From Amorphophallus konjac (Eukaryota; Streptophyta; Magnoliopsida; Alismatales; Araceae): a DNA stretch of 64,000 bases. Under the pieces are notes generated by a model that had not been told where the DNA came from, made no database searches, and saw only the letters and a program-made list of their open reading frames with translations. The translations under genes were made by a program, and so were the position numbers. Of the stretch, positions 33,702-45,922 are shown piece by piece (within the stretch, counting starts at the first letter, position 1; every line of letters starts with the position of its first letter). The stretch lies in contig JAHNEJ010002205.1 in NCBI GenBank assembly GCA_022559845.1, positions 62,001 to 126,000 of the forward strand, written 5' to 3'.

Positions 33702-34150
33702 ATGTCCATCACCCAATCTGATGGGCCAATGTGGACGTTATATTTTGATGGAGCTCTGAATTCTCAAGGGAAGGGTATTGGGATTGTCGTTCTAACGCCC
33801 GAAGGCGTTACCATCTCAGAGGCATTTTACCTCGCATTTCCAGTCACCAACAACATTGCTGAGTATGAGGCTCTTCTAGCTGGTATAGAACTGGCCCATT
33901 CCTTCTATATCACCGAATTACAAGCCGTGGGTGATAGTCAGCTTGTTCTCCGCCAAGTGCTTACCAAATATCGCACCCTTGATCCCAAGCTCAAGCCCTA
34001 TTAGAAGCTGGTCTCCGCTTATGCCAAATTGTTCACCAAGTTGATCTTTGTCCATGTTCCTCGCGAACATAACATTCTGGCCGATGCCCTCGCCTCCTTG
34101 GCCTCATCTTTCAAGTTCCCTCTAGGTGCATGGTTTAAATCCATCAATAT
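33702..34150 (+). pseudogene. Second, archaeal-type RNase H of the Ogre-like element
   Basis: WTLYFDGALNSQGKGIGIVV, then NNIAEYEALLAGIELA, GDSQLVLRQV and, after a TAG at 34002, VPREHNILADALASLA. This has the D-E-D-D pattern of the additional RNase H described for the Tat/Ogre lineage and sits between the first RNase H and integrase, as expected. One stop only. Confidence 0.8.
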
Positions 34151-35555
34151 CTACAAACGTCTTATCTCTGCTGTTCAGGACCCTTACCTTTTAAAGGTCA
34201 AAAAAAGAGTCATACGGAAGATCCAGGAAGGAGAAATACTTGAGAAGAGGGAAATCATGTTGGCAGAATTTAAAGAAAAACTGGCCGACGAAGAGAAACC
34301 TTGGTTCTACGAAATTGTCAAGTATTGCAAAGATCAGTCTTACCCTGAAGGAGCCACCACAGAGGATAAGAGAGCCATAAGAAGGGTGGCCCAGAAATAC
34401 ACATTGGTTGGAGGTCTACTGTACAGGAGAAGCCTTACGGGTGTTCTACTGAGATGTCTTGATGACGATGAGGTTTGGAAATGCGTGGAGGAAGCACACT
34501 CAGGTGTATGCGGTGGCCATGTAAATAGCCAAATGCTCGCTAAGAAAATCATTAGGCAAGGCTTTTACTGGCCCACCAAGGAAGAAGATTGTGATGTTTA
34601 TGTCCGTAGGTGTGTCAAGTGCCAGCTTCACGCCGACAAAATTCATTCACCAGCTTCCTCACTTCATCCAATATCCTCCCCATGGCCTTTCTCCATGTGG
34701 GCATTCGACATCATTGGTCCCCTAGGTGATCCCAATTTCCTCACCAAGCAGAAATCTTTCATCCTCACTGCGACGGAATACTTCACCAAATGGGCCGAAG
34801 CCGAAGCTTATGCAGAAACTAAGGCGTCAACAGTCTGCAAGTTCATGATGAAGAACATCCTCATCAAGTTCGACGACCCAGGACCTTCAGGATAATGGGC
34901 CACATTTCATTTCTCAGGACCTTCAGGACCTCTGCAAAAGGTACGTAATTGCATTGCATCATTCATCACCTTATTGCCCACAAGGTAATGGCCAAGCAGA
35001 GGCCACCAACAAGACATTGATCAAAATCATAAAGAAAACCTACGAGTCTAGTAAGTTTTTAGACTCGCCAGAAAAGCTTATCGAAGCTCTATGGGCCTAT
35101 CGCACCTCAATCTGTACCTCCACCGGACAAACTCCGTTTGCCCTTACTTATGGTATGGAAGTGGTAGTCCCGTACGAGACTCTGATCCCTTCTCTTAGAT
35201 ATAATTGGATGAGGAATTTCCCCTCGACGACCGTCGTAATTCACTACTTGCCCAGTTGGAACTCTTAGATGAGAAGCGGCTGGCCGCTACCGAGTATGCG
35301 CGTGTGTATCAAAATAAACTCGCTCGTTTTTACCAAAAGAAAGTCGTTGAGAGAAAATTCAAAATTGGCGAGATGGTCGTGAAAAGAAATTTTGTCAAAC
35401 CTGGCGGACCGCGTTCTAAACTTCAACCCAATTGGGAAGGACCGTACGTGATTCAGGCTGTGCATCCTGACAACGCCTACAGACTAGTCGATGCTGAAGG
35501 GACCGAGTTATCCCACCATTGGAATGTGCTTTATCTTAAAAAGTACTACCCTTAG
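34151..35555 (+). pseudogene. Ogre-like integrase
   Basis: Zinc finger HHCC (HSGVCGGH, then CVKCQLH, about 34495-34630). Core: WAFDIIGPLGD with the first Asp. The second Asp lies in a DNGPHF block at about 34895 that is out of frame because of a small deletion just before it. The Glu is in QGNGQAEATNK (about 34990). A second compensating shift lies near 35210. The C-terminus (FKIGEMVVKRN, PNWEGPYVI, WNVLYLKKYYP) ends at TAG 35555. The protein inserts element DNA in the family; this copy is broken. Confidence 0.82.
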
Positions 35556-37388
35556 CTTAATGTCAAAAAAAACATCAAAAAAATGAAAAGAAAGAAAACA
35601 TAAAAAAAATAAAAATATTAAAAATCACTAAAAATATATAAAGTTTCAAAATACCGATGCCTGGGAGTTACCATGTAGTTAAGTCATTGCATCCAACCTC
35701 CATGTTAGGATATGGCCTATTAAGGCTTGGTAGGCATCGGGTCTTGGTCTGTCAGAACCGTGGAGATCCCTGTCCGGCCACATCGGCCTATGTTCGCTCA
35801 AAGGAAGCCGACATGTACACACTCATGTGTTTTATCCAAAAAGTTGGTAGCATCACCTACGGTGGGGCCTCACCCAGAAGATCTCCAGAAGTTGTAATCT
35901 TTATTCTCTTCTCTTCGACCAAATGAGACAGCGGGCGCCCTTAAAACGCTGAACATAAGAAACCAAAACTCAAACCCCTTAAGGCAAGAGTAGGATCCAT
36001 TTCCTCGAGCATCGATCAGAGCGCGAGAAGAGGACAGTGTCCCCGCAGGCGTACAAAAGGGAGCCCACAACGTCAAATGACTACATCTCCCTCGCAAAAA
36101 AGAAGCACAAAATCAAAATCAAAAGAAAAGTCTGGTCATGACCGTGCCTGATTCAATCGATGAAACCCCTACAAGCAAAAATCTAAATCCGCAGAAGGGG
36201 CCATGGAATGTAAATGCTCGAGATTTGGTCCGAAGTTGTCCGAAAGGGAAGAGTTAAATGAGCCCTTATTGACTCACCGGGTTAACGGTTTTGCCGGTCC
36301 TCTCAGGAGGTTTATCCCCTACACTCTTCCTTCTTCCTTTAAAGATGAAAGCTCGATGGAGTGTCTGAACGGTGAAACCTGCCAAGGTCTGCGACCTTAT
36401 TTCAACACACGCATATGGTTGTCTACTTTGAAAAGCAATAGCTATCGCTGCGAAGGAGTCTCTATGTTTCTGGCCGGTCAAGACCCCTGTCTACCGCCCT
36501 GATGTCTTCTTATTTAACCTTGGGCTTAGGCCAATGCAAGCGCGTCACCTATGGGTGGGACGGCGTCTGATTCTGGGTCAGCGTCGCGCGGTTGGTCGTT
36601 AGGGTTCCAGGGTATTCCATCATATACCGTCTAGAGTTGTGAGGAGATAGACCCGGGTCGGACAAATAATTTACCTCGAACACCTTTTGGGTGAATCCCT
36701 GTGGTCGGAAGCGACTGGGAGCCTAAGCATGGCATGACGGTATTATCATCACGGTAAGTCTTAGCCGGCGGGATTATCATTCGCGGGGTCTAGAGGCCCA
36801 AATCAACTTAGATGTGTGCTTAGGATACCTGGGAGGTTAGTAGGAAACCCATGTTCTCATATAGGTTAGGTGCCGTATGGGTGCTTATCAGGCGTTAGCG
36901 ACAAAAAAAAATGATAACAATAAAAATGAACAAGAGAAAAAGAGAAAATGTAGATATTTGTAAAAAAAAATGAATATAACAAAACAACAAAAAATGCCAG
37001 AAAAATAAAAAGAAAAAATATATCATTTTCGCATGATTACATTTGTATGCAGCATTTCACTTTAAATTTTGCTTGCATTCGTGTGCTTGTCTGTCGCATT
37101 CATCATCATCGCATTTTTCCCTTGCCTTCATTAATAAAGGCTTGGCCCCTTGACCTGTTATCAAGGACAGTTAAAACAAACATCTGTTTATTGAGTAAGG
37201 GGCCAAGTCAGAGCAGAAATTCTGACTTGTTTGTTTCAGTGATGTGTGCAGGGATTCAAGGCAGCAAGAACGAGATGAAAACCAATAAAACCGAACCTTT
37301 TATTCCATTCCAAAATAAGAAGTTGTACATTAAGTCCCGCCTTCTCTCCCTGCATTACTTGTCCCGCCACTCTCGGGGTAAAATGCTC
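35556..37388. other. Non-coding region between pol and the antisense genes
   Basis: AT-rich immediately after pol (35560-35650) and at 36900-37030, mixed composition between. Frames of 60-100 codons occur but carry no motif I recognise. It would contain the 3' ends of antisense gene A and of any sense readthrough. Confidence 0.5.
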
Positions 37389-39928
37389 TCAAGTAGTCGG
37401 TGCTACCCAACTACGAAAAGCGGTGCTTCTACCGCTCTGTACTCCTCTTCCTATTCCCGCACCCTGGCGTTGATCCGTGGGGGCAGCAAAGAAGCTACCA
37501 ACACGAAAGCCACGCTCTCGTGCTCTTCGGTAGCGCTCATCACCATCTCTCAGCCATTGTTCAGCGAGACCAACACTGGTTCGGAGTTCGAACAGCTGGG
37601 CCTCCATGGCCCTTCGTTCCTCCTTTTTCAGCCAATCTGTCGGCTCTCTCTCTTTCTCTGTCCCTTTCTTTCTCTGCCCGTTCTCTCTCACGGTCTTCCC
37701 TCTCTAGCTGAAGGGTAATCCTCAACTCCATGGCATCTCTAGAAGAGTCGTCGTCAGGACGACGCCGCAGCTCCTCCTCCAGCTCTGCTATTCTGGCCTC
37801 CCTATGCGCAGCATGGGCAAGCGCGTCTTGCATCTCCTTTTCCTGCCAGACGTACCATCTCAGATATGCGATAAGGCATAAACAAGGAGAACTCGACACT
37901 GAAACTCTTACCTGTATGGAGTGCATTCCTTCTGCCTCCGCGGCACGCTGTGTAGCACGAGCAAGTTGCTCGTGAAGTAAGTCAAGTTCTGAGGTGGGGA
38001 TCCACAAGCTGGAAGAGACGCCACCTGCTCCCATCGCTGATGAAGCCGCATCGATCTGGGCGCGCTATAACCACATGAGATGATAATTAGCGACCGAACA
38101 CCATGAATCTAGGGTTTTAATTAGGAGTGTGCATTGTACATACACCTACTGAAGCACTCAAGGCTCCGCGGGTGTCTCCCAACTGTTGCTCCGTCTCTGC
38201 CAGACGAGATAGCAAGTTCGCTATCATAGTATCACGGACATCCTGCAGCCATAGGGGTCAGCATTTCCACAACCAAAAAATAAAAAAAAACAAAAAAAAG
38301 AGAGAAAAGAAAAAAAGGAAGATCTACCTCCACAAGTCCCCGGGGTTGGAGCCGCTCTGCGTACATTGTCTTATACAGACGTAGATAGTCTTCACTATCC
38401 TGCGCATGCGATTCCACGATTGTGCCACCCCGTTGTCAGTCTTCATACTATTCGGGGAACTGCACACGTCAATCAATACAGGTTGCCGGTCCCCGTGTCT
38501 TTCTCCCGATACGAGGTGGCGCAACCGTATCCACCCATTCCTGAGCAAGTCCTAAAGTCCTCATAACCAATCGTAGCCGAAGCGGCTCGATTTCATTCAG
38601 GCAGTGCATCTAGAGGTCCCATCCGAACCGGGCACTACTTGTTAAAACCCATGGTTGGTCAACATCGACCATGCCTGAGTAGGGTCTCCAGTTTTCCTAA
38701 GTTAGGTTGTACATACCCGTTTAGCTGGTCAGAACCAAAAATAAAAATAATCGCAAAAAGAATCCCACCATCGCTGCAGGGAACTCCTGTAGCTCACGCC
38801 TTTGCACCATCAGTTGGTAGGTTAGAGGTGCTGCACTCATGATGGGTTGCCACCGCCTGGCTAACGGCACCGTCACTGGTCGCCAATGCCGAGCTCTCCC
38901 CATCGGGAGGTAATAATAGCTCCACAGCTGCATTATTATATGCCATCAGTACCTTAAGTGGGCTATTACAAAAAACAAATAAAACAAAACCAAAAAAATA
39001 CCTGGATAAGTGGTGTGAAACCACTCACAGTCATCTCCCGGTCTGCCTCTTGGGACAGACCTGTAAACATGTGCTCCAGCATGGCAGCCCCCCAGGCGTA
39101 CTGTCCTACTCTTTCGAGGTCTGATAGCAGCTCCAGGAAACGACAGTGGATACCGTCTCCTTTCGAGCTCAGTATCAATCTTCCCAGCAAGAAGAGGAGA
39201 AATCTCCTCAAATCCATGTTGGATCTCTCCCAATTGCCGAAATCTGTGCAATATACAACACGGCATCCTCTTTCCATCCTTTCCATGAATTCTTCCGAGG
39301 ACTCATCGTCCCGTCGACGAGTATCAGTAAGCCCTAATGCCTCCATGATAGATGCCCTGGCCACTGACTTGTTCTTCCGACCATCTAGGTCCAACCCCAG
39401 TAGCTTTTGGGCGCCTTCTCGGTAGTCCGCGTAGGTGACTCCGGTCACTGCCTCGCCATCCACCTTGAGGCTCGTGATTCGGACCACATCTTCCAGACTG
39501 GGCACCATGTGCCCCCAGGGCATCAAGAATGCCCGACTCACTGGGTCCCATCTTTCACGCAAGGCTTGGATGAGGACCGGGTCGAGCTTGATCGGCTCGA
39601 TCCGGAGAAAGGCACCAAATCCCATCACGTCTAGCCTGGCCTTCTGAAAATCTGGGAGACCCCTGTATGCTGCCACTACTAACTCCCATGAAATATGTGA
39701 TTTCATCACACTCTGCGCATGCACAAGGAATGGAGAAGGGTTTTGTCAAAGGAAAGAAAGAAGGAAAGAAAGGAAGAAAGGAAGAATGAGAAAGGGGGGC
39801 AGGAAAGCTCAGCTTACGAGTTGCGATTGGGTCCTCTCGCTGAAGTGCCCTTCAAGGTCCAAGAGTTTCCTGGAACTGCTACCGCTGGACCTGCTTCTCT
39901 TCGAGGAGTGGGAAGATTCGCCCTCCAT
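37389..39928 (-). pseudogene. Antisense gene A: plant-mobile-domain protein with coiled coil (7 exons)
   Basis: Exons by splice signals and frame: 39928-39818, 39712-39002, 38927-38769, 38696-38328, 38242-38150, 38064-37912, 37842-37389; introns are GT-AG and phase 0. Start MEGESSHSSKRSRSSG. Exons 2-4 encode a plant mobile domain: ALRERW, MPWGHMVPSLEDVV, KVDGEAVTGVTYADY, then MDLRRFLLFLLGRL, YAWGAAMLEHMF and LRLVMRTLGLAQEWV. Exons 5-7 are coiled-coil, Arg/Glu-rich. Exon 4 has four stops where copy B has Trp, Gly, Gln and Trp; exon 7 has a frameshift (454 nt). Other exons are open. TATA-like site near 40028. PMD proteins (MAIN/MAIL) act in silencing and genome stability in plants; the role inside a retroelement is unknown. 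Confidence 0.78.
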
Positions 39929-40532
39929 CCAGACCTCAGAATTCTGAGTTCCTCCTCTCCCGTGGGAACTTGTACTCTTCGAGTTAGCTCTCGATGTCCC
40001 TGGGAGAATGAAAGAGGAAGGTATCTATAGAAATAGGAGAAGTGCGGGTCAAGATTGCCTCCATCACCTTTAACGATAGCCCCCGCGATAGGGCACCTGC
40101 CCTGCGGTCCCATGTGCCGCTTCACCGTTCGCGCAGGGAGATTGATTGGATGATGTAATGTGACGACACGCTCCTTATACTGTTAGGGATGCCCTGTCAT
40201 GACATAGAGGTTGTCCGGGAAGATTGAAAGATCGTTCAGGAGAAGCGGCTAGAGCCATCATTGTTGACTTCGCGGTAGATTTCCGTGCCGAAAGATGGTC
40301 ACAGCAAGATACGATTCCCCTTTTTGGGCAGGGTCTCGGCGAGCATATCACATGGGACAGTGTAAAGAGAAGAAGCGTAGGAAGGAAGGAATGCGCAAGA
40401 GGACAAATGAGTAAAGGAAACAACAGATCACTCCATTCATAAGTCTACATAAACTATCATAAACATCACAATCATAGAGAGGAGGCGTATGCTAGCTCGC
40501 CAACTCTCGCCATCACCTTCACACTCATCCCT
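39929..40532. other. Spacer upstream of antisense gene A
   Basis: Holds the minus-strand TATA-like TCTATAGATA near 40028, about 100 bp before the gene A start, and the 3' flank of the next antisense copy. No other gene seen. Confidence 0.5.
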
Positions 40533-41806
40533 CTAGGCGTCCCTCTCCTCTCCCCTGAGGTGAGTGTCCCTCAAGGGCCTTCTGGGGCTCCGTGAAACAG
40601 CAGTCCCCTCGCCTCGTGGTGCCTGCTCCACAGTGGCGGCTCGATGCTGCTCCCCTGGTGTGGCAAAGATGCCACAGACAGAAAAGCGGCCAGACTGGCG
40701 GAGTCGCACCCCGAACTCTCGCGCTCTCTCGTAGCGCATCTCCATCATTCCTAGCCTCTCCACCACGGCCTGAAAGCCTAGCTGGAGCTCCCTCACCTGA
40801 GCCTCCATGGCTCTTCTGTCCTCTCTCTCCTTCTCCCTCTCTAGCCTTTCTCTCTCCGCCTCTCTCTTTGCCACCTGGAGGAACACCCTCAACTCTAGGA
40901 TGTCCGGATGTGGCCTCTCTTCACTGTGATGCCGCAGCTCCGCTATAGTCGCTACCCAGGCATCACGCTCCAGTTCAGCCCGGGCCGCGCGGGCCATCGC
41001 ACTTGCAAGTTGCTCTCGGAGGGAGGCAATCTCAAGAAAAGGGGCCGAGGAGCTAGAAGATGCGCCGCCAGCCATTCCCGCCATCGCTGCCTGCTGGGCA
41101 CGCTGGAACAAACAAACAACAGTCATCGGCTAAGTTCCAAAATTTAAAAAAAAATAGAAATTTTAAAAAAAACTGCGTTACCATGATCGCTAGTTCCTGT
41201 TGAGTGACGGTCAGCTGCCGCCTAGCCTCTGCTAATTGGGCACGCAAGCCGCTGATGTCACGCGCATCCCCGGATTGGAGAGATCCCACATCACTCTCCC
41301 ACCGCTGCCGGAGGAATTTGGCACTATCCTGCACCAGTACGCTCCCTTGCTGTCCAGGGAGACGTATGCGCCAGTCCTCGAGCTTCGCCTTGCCGCGACT
41401 CTCCTTCCTGACACGGCTCGGCTCATCTGCACTCGCCCATTCATCAGCCAAGCCCGGGATCCTTACCATGCCCTACATCAAGAGAGAATGGGGTCTTACG
41501 TCAACAACAACAACGCATCTCCTATCAAGGACGCGTCCATCAATTGAGTGCAACACTCGCCGAGCCTTTTCCCCTCTCACGTGGCTCGCTCTAAACTCAA
41601 AAGGAAATCAAAGAGGTGGAGATCAAGGAACCTACCGGGCCGTGTTCACCTCCCTCCGTGCCATCGGGCCCCTCGGGTCCCTCAAGTACCCGAAGGGGCC
41701 CTTCCTCTTCCATGGACGCCTCTCCGTGCTCTTGCGCGTCCCTCCTCGGGCGAGGAGTTCCTCGCCCCTCTCGTTCTTCACCACGATTTGGCCCACCAAA
41801 CTCCAT
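40533..41806 (-). pseudogene. Antisense copy B0: PMD-gene remnant lacking the PMD exons
   Basis: Exon 1 at 41806-41636 (57 codons, MEFGGPNRGEE ... EGGEHGP, donor GTAGGT) is acidic like exon 1 of copy B. Next comes the second half of exon 4 (IPGLADEW, RVRKESRGKAKLEDW, about 41469-41275), an exon 5-like coil (DISGLRAQLAEARRQLTVTQ), exon 6 (RAQQAAMAGMAGGAS) and exon 7 ending RYERAREFGVRLRQSGRF to 40533. Exons 2, 3 and the first half of exon 4, which hold most of the PMD, are missing. If expressed it would give a coiled-coil protein without PMD. TATA-like TTTAAA is near 41905, with one degenerate palindrome at about 41930-41956. Confidence 0.65.
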
Positions 41807-42173
41807 CGATCGAGAAATGGAAGAAGACGAAGATGGGCGAGCAAATCTCGACGGGAGGCGGGCTCGTTTGCGGGCAAGGCACGGAAGAAGAAGGGCCATC
41901 TGGCGCTTTAAATTTGAATTTGAAAGTTAAGACGCGTCCTCGCGCCTGGACGCGCCCAAAGGGGGGAGGAACGAAACAGGTTCCTCCATGCAAAGCGTAA
42001 TTCCATACTTTTTAGGGTAAGGTCTCGTGAAGCGTGTCTTGAAAGAACAGGTGCAAGAAAAGAAGCGTGGAAAGGGGAAAGTGCACACAACAGAAGGAAC
42101 CATCTCATTTCACATAAGTAAATAGTCAATTGTACATCATGAAGTGAAGAAGGTGTGGTGTACAAACAACTCT
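41807..42173. other. Spacer between antisense copies B0 and B
   Basis: Contains a TTTAAA site and a degenerate GACGCGTCC...TGGACGCGCC palindrome (about 41930-41956) upstream of B0. No further gene. Confidence 0.5.
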
Positions 42174-45100
42174 CTAACTCTCGCTGCCACCCTCCTGGTC
42201 ATCTCTCTCTCTCTGACGGGGATCCCTAGGGGGCCTCCGCGAACCCTGAGAGGCGGTGCTTGCCTCGCCCTGTGGTGGCACGCCAGCCTCGAAGGCGCGG
42301 CGACGCTCCTCAGCCGAAGAAACCAGGAAGCTACCCATGGAGAAGGAACCAGACTGACGAAGTCGCGCCCCGCGCTCCTTCGCCCTCTGATACCGCTCCT
42401 CACTCTCATGAAGCCTCCCCTCCACTGTGCCGAGACTCAGTCGGAGCTCCATCATCTGGGCCTCCAGAGCCCTCCTCTCGTCCCAATCTCGTTGTCGCTC
42501 CGCTCTCCTGTCCTCTCTCTCTCACTCTCTCCCTCTCCCTATCCTCCCTCTCTCTCTCTGTCCTCCCTCTCCCTCCCTCTCATCGCCTCTCTCCTCGACA
42601 GCTCGAGGGCAATCCGTAGCTCCAGCACGTCGCGAGGAAGCTCCTCAGCCTCCCGTCATCGCTCCTCCTCTAGCTCTGCTATCAGCGCGTCACGCTCTGC
42701 CACCCAAGCGTCGCGGGCATCGCGCTCCTGCTCGGCACGGACTGCACGAGCCAGGGCATCCCGAATCTCCGCCACCTGCAAAAGTCCACATGCCCCGTAA
42801 GAGATCAAGAAAAGCAACTGGAAAGAAAGTCGGGGTCAAGCAAGCACTCACTCGAGCCCCGCGCTCGCGCTCGGCCTCCTCAGCCCGGGCCACCGCGTAC
42901 GCCAGCTGCTCTTGAAGGGAAGAGACCTCCGGAGGAGGGCCCCGTGAACTGGAACCCGCTCCACCATCCATCCCGGTTGCCGCTGCTTGATGGGCCCGCT
43001 GAAACACAAGAGCAAACGACAGTCGGAGGCTAAGCATCGAAAATTCATGTAAAAAAAAATGCATCATACATTGCATAGACTCACTAGGATCTCCAACTCC
43101 TGTCGGACAACCGCTAACTGCTGCCTGGCGTCCGCCAGCTGGGCACGCAGGTCGGCAATCATGTTATCTCGGGCATCCTGCATTGCACATAGATTAGTGT
43201 CACATGCATATATGTATAGAAAAGTAAACACCCTCATTTCACACTTACCCCTGCCGCCCCACCGAGGTGTAGACGCTCCCCGTACGTGGCCCGGTACCGC
43301 CTCAAGTAGTCGGTGGTGTCCTGCACATGGGACACCACCCGGACCCCGCCCTGCTGCCAGTCCTGGTACTGTGCAGGGAAGCGCGTGCGCCCGTCCACGA
43401 CCTTCGCCTTCCCCCGGGTCTTCCACCCGACGCGGACCGGCTCATCTACCTCGACCAACTCCTGGGCTAACCCCAACGTCCTCATGACCAGCCTGAGCCG
43501 CAGGGGCTCAATCTCATTCAGGCAATGGACCCACACGTCCCGCCCGAACCGAGGACGACCCGCTACGACCCAAGGCTGGCCAACATCGGCCATGCCTAGG
43601 TAGGGCCTCCACACCACCTGCATCGCCATACATTCATCATATTAGTTGCCATTTTACTCAATTGAGTCACATAAAAATAAAAATAATCATACGCATCATA
43701 CCATAGCCTCGGGGTACTCGGTCAGCTCCCGTCGAAGTGACGCCAGCTGGTAGCCGTGTGGTGCCGCAACCATGACCGGCCTCCATCGCCGCGCCAGGGG
43801 CACGGCTCTCCTGTTCCCCTGCCTGGCTCTTCCCATCGGGAAGTAGTAGTAGCTCCACACCTGCATCCATCATACATCATTAGCACGAATAATTGCATAT
43901 TTAACTACGGTAAAATGCATAAATAAAATGTTTACCTGGAGAAAAGGTGCGAAGCCGCTGACTGTCGTCTCCCTCTCTGAAGTCTGAGAGAGATCGGCGA
44001 TCAAGTGGGCGAGTACGGCTGCTCTCCACGCATAGTCCCCCACTCGGTCCAGGTCTGCCAGGATCCCAAGCAAGTGGCAGTGGATGCCGTCCCACTTCGT
44101 CCCCAGCAGAAGGCGGCCTAGGAAAAAGATGAGGAACCTCCGGAGGTCTAGATCCACCAGCTCCCACTCGCTCGGGTCCTGGGTGAAAGCTGCGCGGGCG
44201 TCTCCCTCCAGTCGTGCGAAAAACTCTGCTCCAGTCTCGCTACCCGCTGGCGCGGGTCAACGAATCCGAGCGCCTCCATAATCTCTACTCGGCCGACTAC
44301 CCTGCTGTCTCTGTCTGTCGCGCTCGTCTCTAGCCACAGTAGGTCCAGGGCGCTCTCTCTGTAGTCGGGGTAGGTGACCCCGCTGACTGCCTCTCCGTCC
44401 ACTCATAGCCCGGTGATCCGAGCTACGTCCTCCAAGTGTCGGCACCATGTGCCCCCAGGGCATCAGGAACGCCCGACTCGGCACGTGCCACCGCTCCCTT
44501 AACGCCTGGATAAGAGGAAGGTCAAGTCGGAAGGGATCGATCCTCAGGAAGGCTCCAAAACCCATGGCGTCCACCCGCGCCCTCTGGAAGTCCGGTAGCC
44601 CCCGGTACGCTGCTACCACTAGTGACCAGCTGATCCGGCTCTTCATCACGCCCTGCACCACAAAACAAATAAAAAAAGGAACACATCAGGGTCATGAATA
44701 ATAAACAACATTGTGCATAACATTTTATTTATTGTTTATTTTCAAATAAAAAAATATTTTTGAAAAAAATATATATTTTTTAAAGGCGTCCAGGACACTA
44801 GACGCTTTTTTTATTTTTATTTTTCCAAACTTTATTATTATTATTACTTTTTAAAAAAAGTAATAAAATATATAATTATTTTTGAACGCGTCTCGACCAT
44901 TGGACGCTTCCTTTTTATTTATTTATTTTTTTATTTTATCATTTTTGTATATACGATAAATAATAAAATAATATATATTATAAATAAAGGCGTCCACTTA
45001 AGTGGACGTCTCCATACATTTTATTTTATTTCCTATAATTATTCACGTAATAACCCAAAAAAATATAAATAAATAAAAATAAAAAAGAAAGATGGAGGCG

Positions 45101-45397
45101 TCCAGGCCCCTGGACGCCTCCTTCCCTCACACATCCCCCCTTCCAAACGTTGTCTCTCGTCCCATTTCACGCCTAATAAAGTAACAAATTGGAGTCTAAG
45201 GGGCTTACCGGGTCGTGCTCATCCTCCCCCGCGTCGCCGGGGCCCTCAGGACCCTCCACGGCCAAGGGAGGTGCCTCCTCTTCCGCGGCAACCTCCTCCT
45301 CCACGGCAGCCTCCTCTGCATGATCCCTCGACCTCCTCGGACGATGAGCAAGTCGTTTCCGCTTCTCTCCACCCTGGCTCGGGCCTTCTTACTCCAT
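42174..45397 (-). pseudogene. Antisense gene B: plant-mobile-domain protein with coiled coil (7 exons)
   Basis: Exons: 45397-45209, 44652-43936, 43860-43702, 43617-43249, 43177-43085, 42998-42852, 42775-42174, all joined in phase 0. Exons 3, 4 and 5 are 159, 369 and 93 nt, identical to gene A. The PMD is in exons 2-4 (GLPDFQRARVDAMGFGAFLR, LIQALRERW, MPWGHMVP, LDLRRFLIFFLGRLLL, LRLVMRTLGLAQELV). The tail has REQLA-type heptads and ends RYQRAKERGARLRQSGSF. Broken by TAA at codon 3, an extra G near 44430, a TGA near 44404, another shift near 44200 and one in exon 7. Exon 1 is acidic (EEAAVEEEVAAEEE). Intron 1 (556 bp) contains four of the palindromes. TATA box at 45488-45478. Confidence 0.76.
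44784..45122. repeat. Four GGCGTCC palindromes in intron 1 of antisense gene B
   Basis: Near 44784, 44885, 44988 and 45095, separated by ~80 bp of nearly pure A/T. The one at 45095 matches the best LTR form (arms GGAGGCGTCCAGG / CCTGGACGCCTCC). Confidence 0.85.
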
Positions 45398-45477
45398 TAG
45401 GAACTGAGAATGGGTCGTTCAGAGTAGAATGGGTCGTTGGAATGAACAGTGAAAGAGAAAAGGGGGTGGGAGCCCCC

Positions 45478-45488
45478 TTTTATAAAAT
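45478..45488 (-). promoter_or_regulatory. TATA box of antisense gene B
   Basis: The minus strand reads ATTTTATAAAA, about 80 bp upstream of the ATG at 45397 and 13 bp downstream (minus direction) of a GGCGTCC palindrome at 45527-45502. Confidence 0.55.
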
Positions 45489-45501
45489 TTCGTCCCTCTT
45501 T

Positions 45502-45776
45502 GGGGCGTCTAGGCGCCTGGACGCCCCCATAAAAAAATTTAATTAAAAAATTTAAAAATTTTGGGGCGTCCAGGCCCGTGGACGCCCCCATAAAAATTTT
45601 TTTTATTAAAAAAATGAAAAAAAGTTTGGGGCCGTCTAGGCGCCTGGACGCCCCATAAGAAAAATTAAATTAAAAAATTCAAAAAGTTTGGGGGGTCAGG
45701 CCGCTGGACGGCCCCATAAAAAAAAATTATTAAAAAATTCAAAAACTTTGGGGCGTCCAGGCCCCTGGATGCCCCC
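45502..45776. repeat. Five tandem GGCGTCC palindromes upstream of antisense gene B
   Basis: Near 45502, 45563, 45628, 45690 and 45749, period about 60-65 bp. Arms GGGGCGTCYAGG / CCTGGACGCCCC; spacers are ataaaaa/ttaaaaaa-rich. The copy at 45690 is imperfect. Confidence 0.88.
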
Positions 45777-45922
45777 CCTTTAAAAAAATGTATATATATA
45801 TATGATCATAATATGAAAAAATTAGAAAAAATACAAAATACAAAAAATAAAATGATAACAAAGGGGAACAATGGTCCTAAATGTCAAATTCCAGATTGTA
45901 TTCCATCAGAAAGCAGAGTAAG

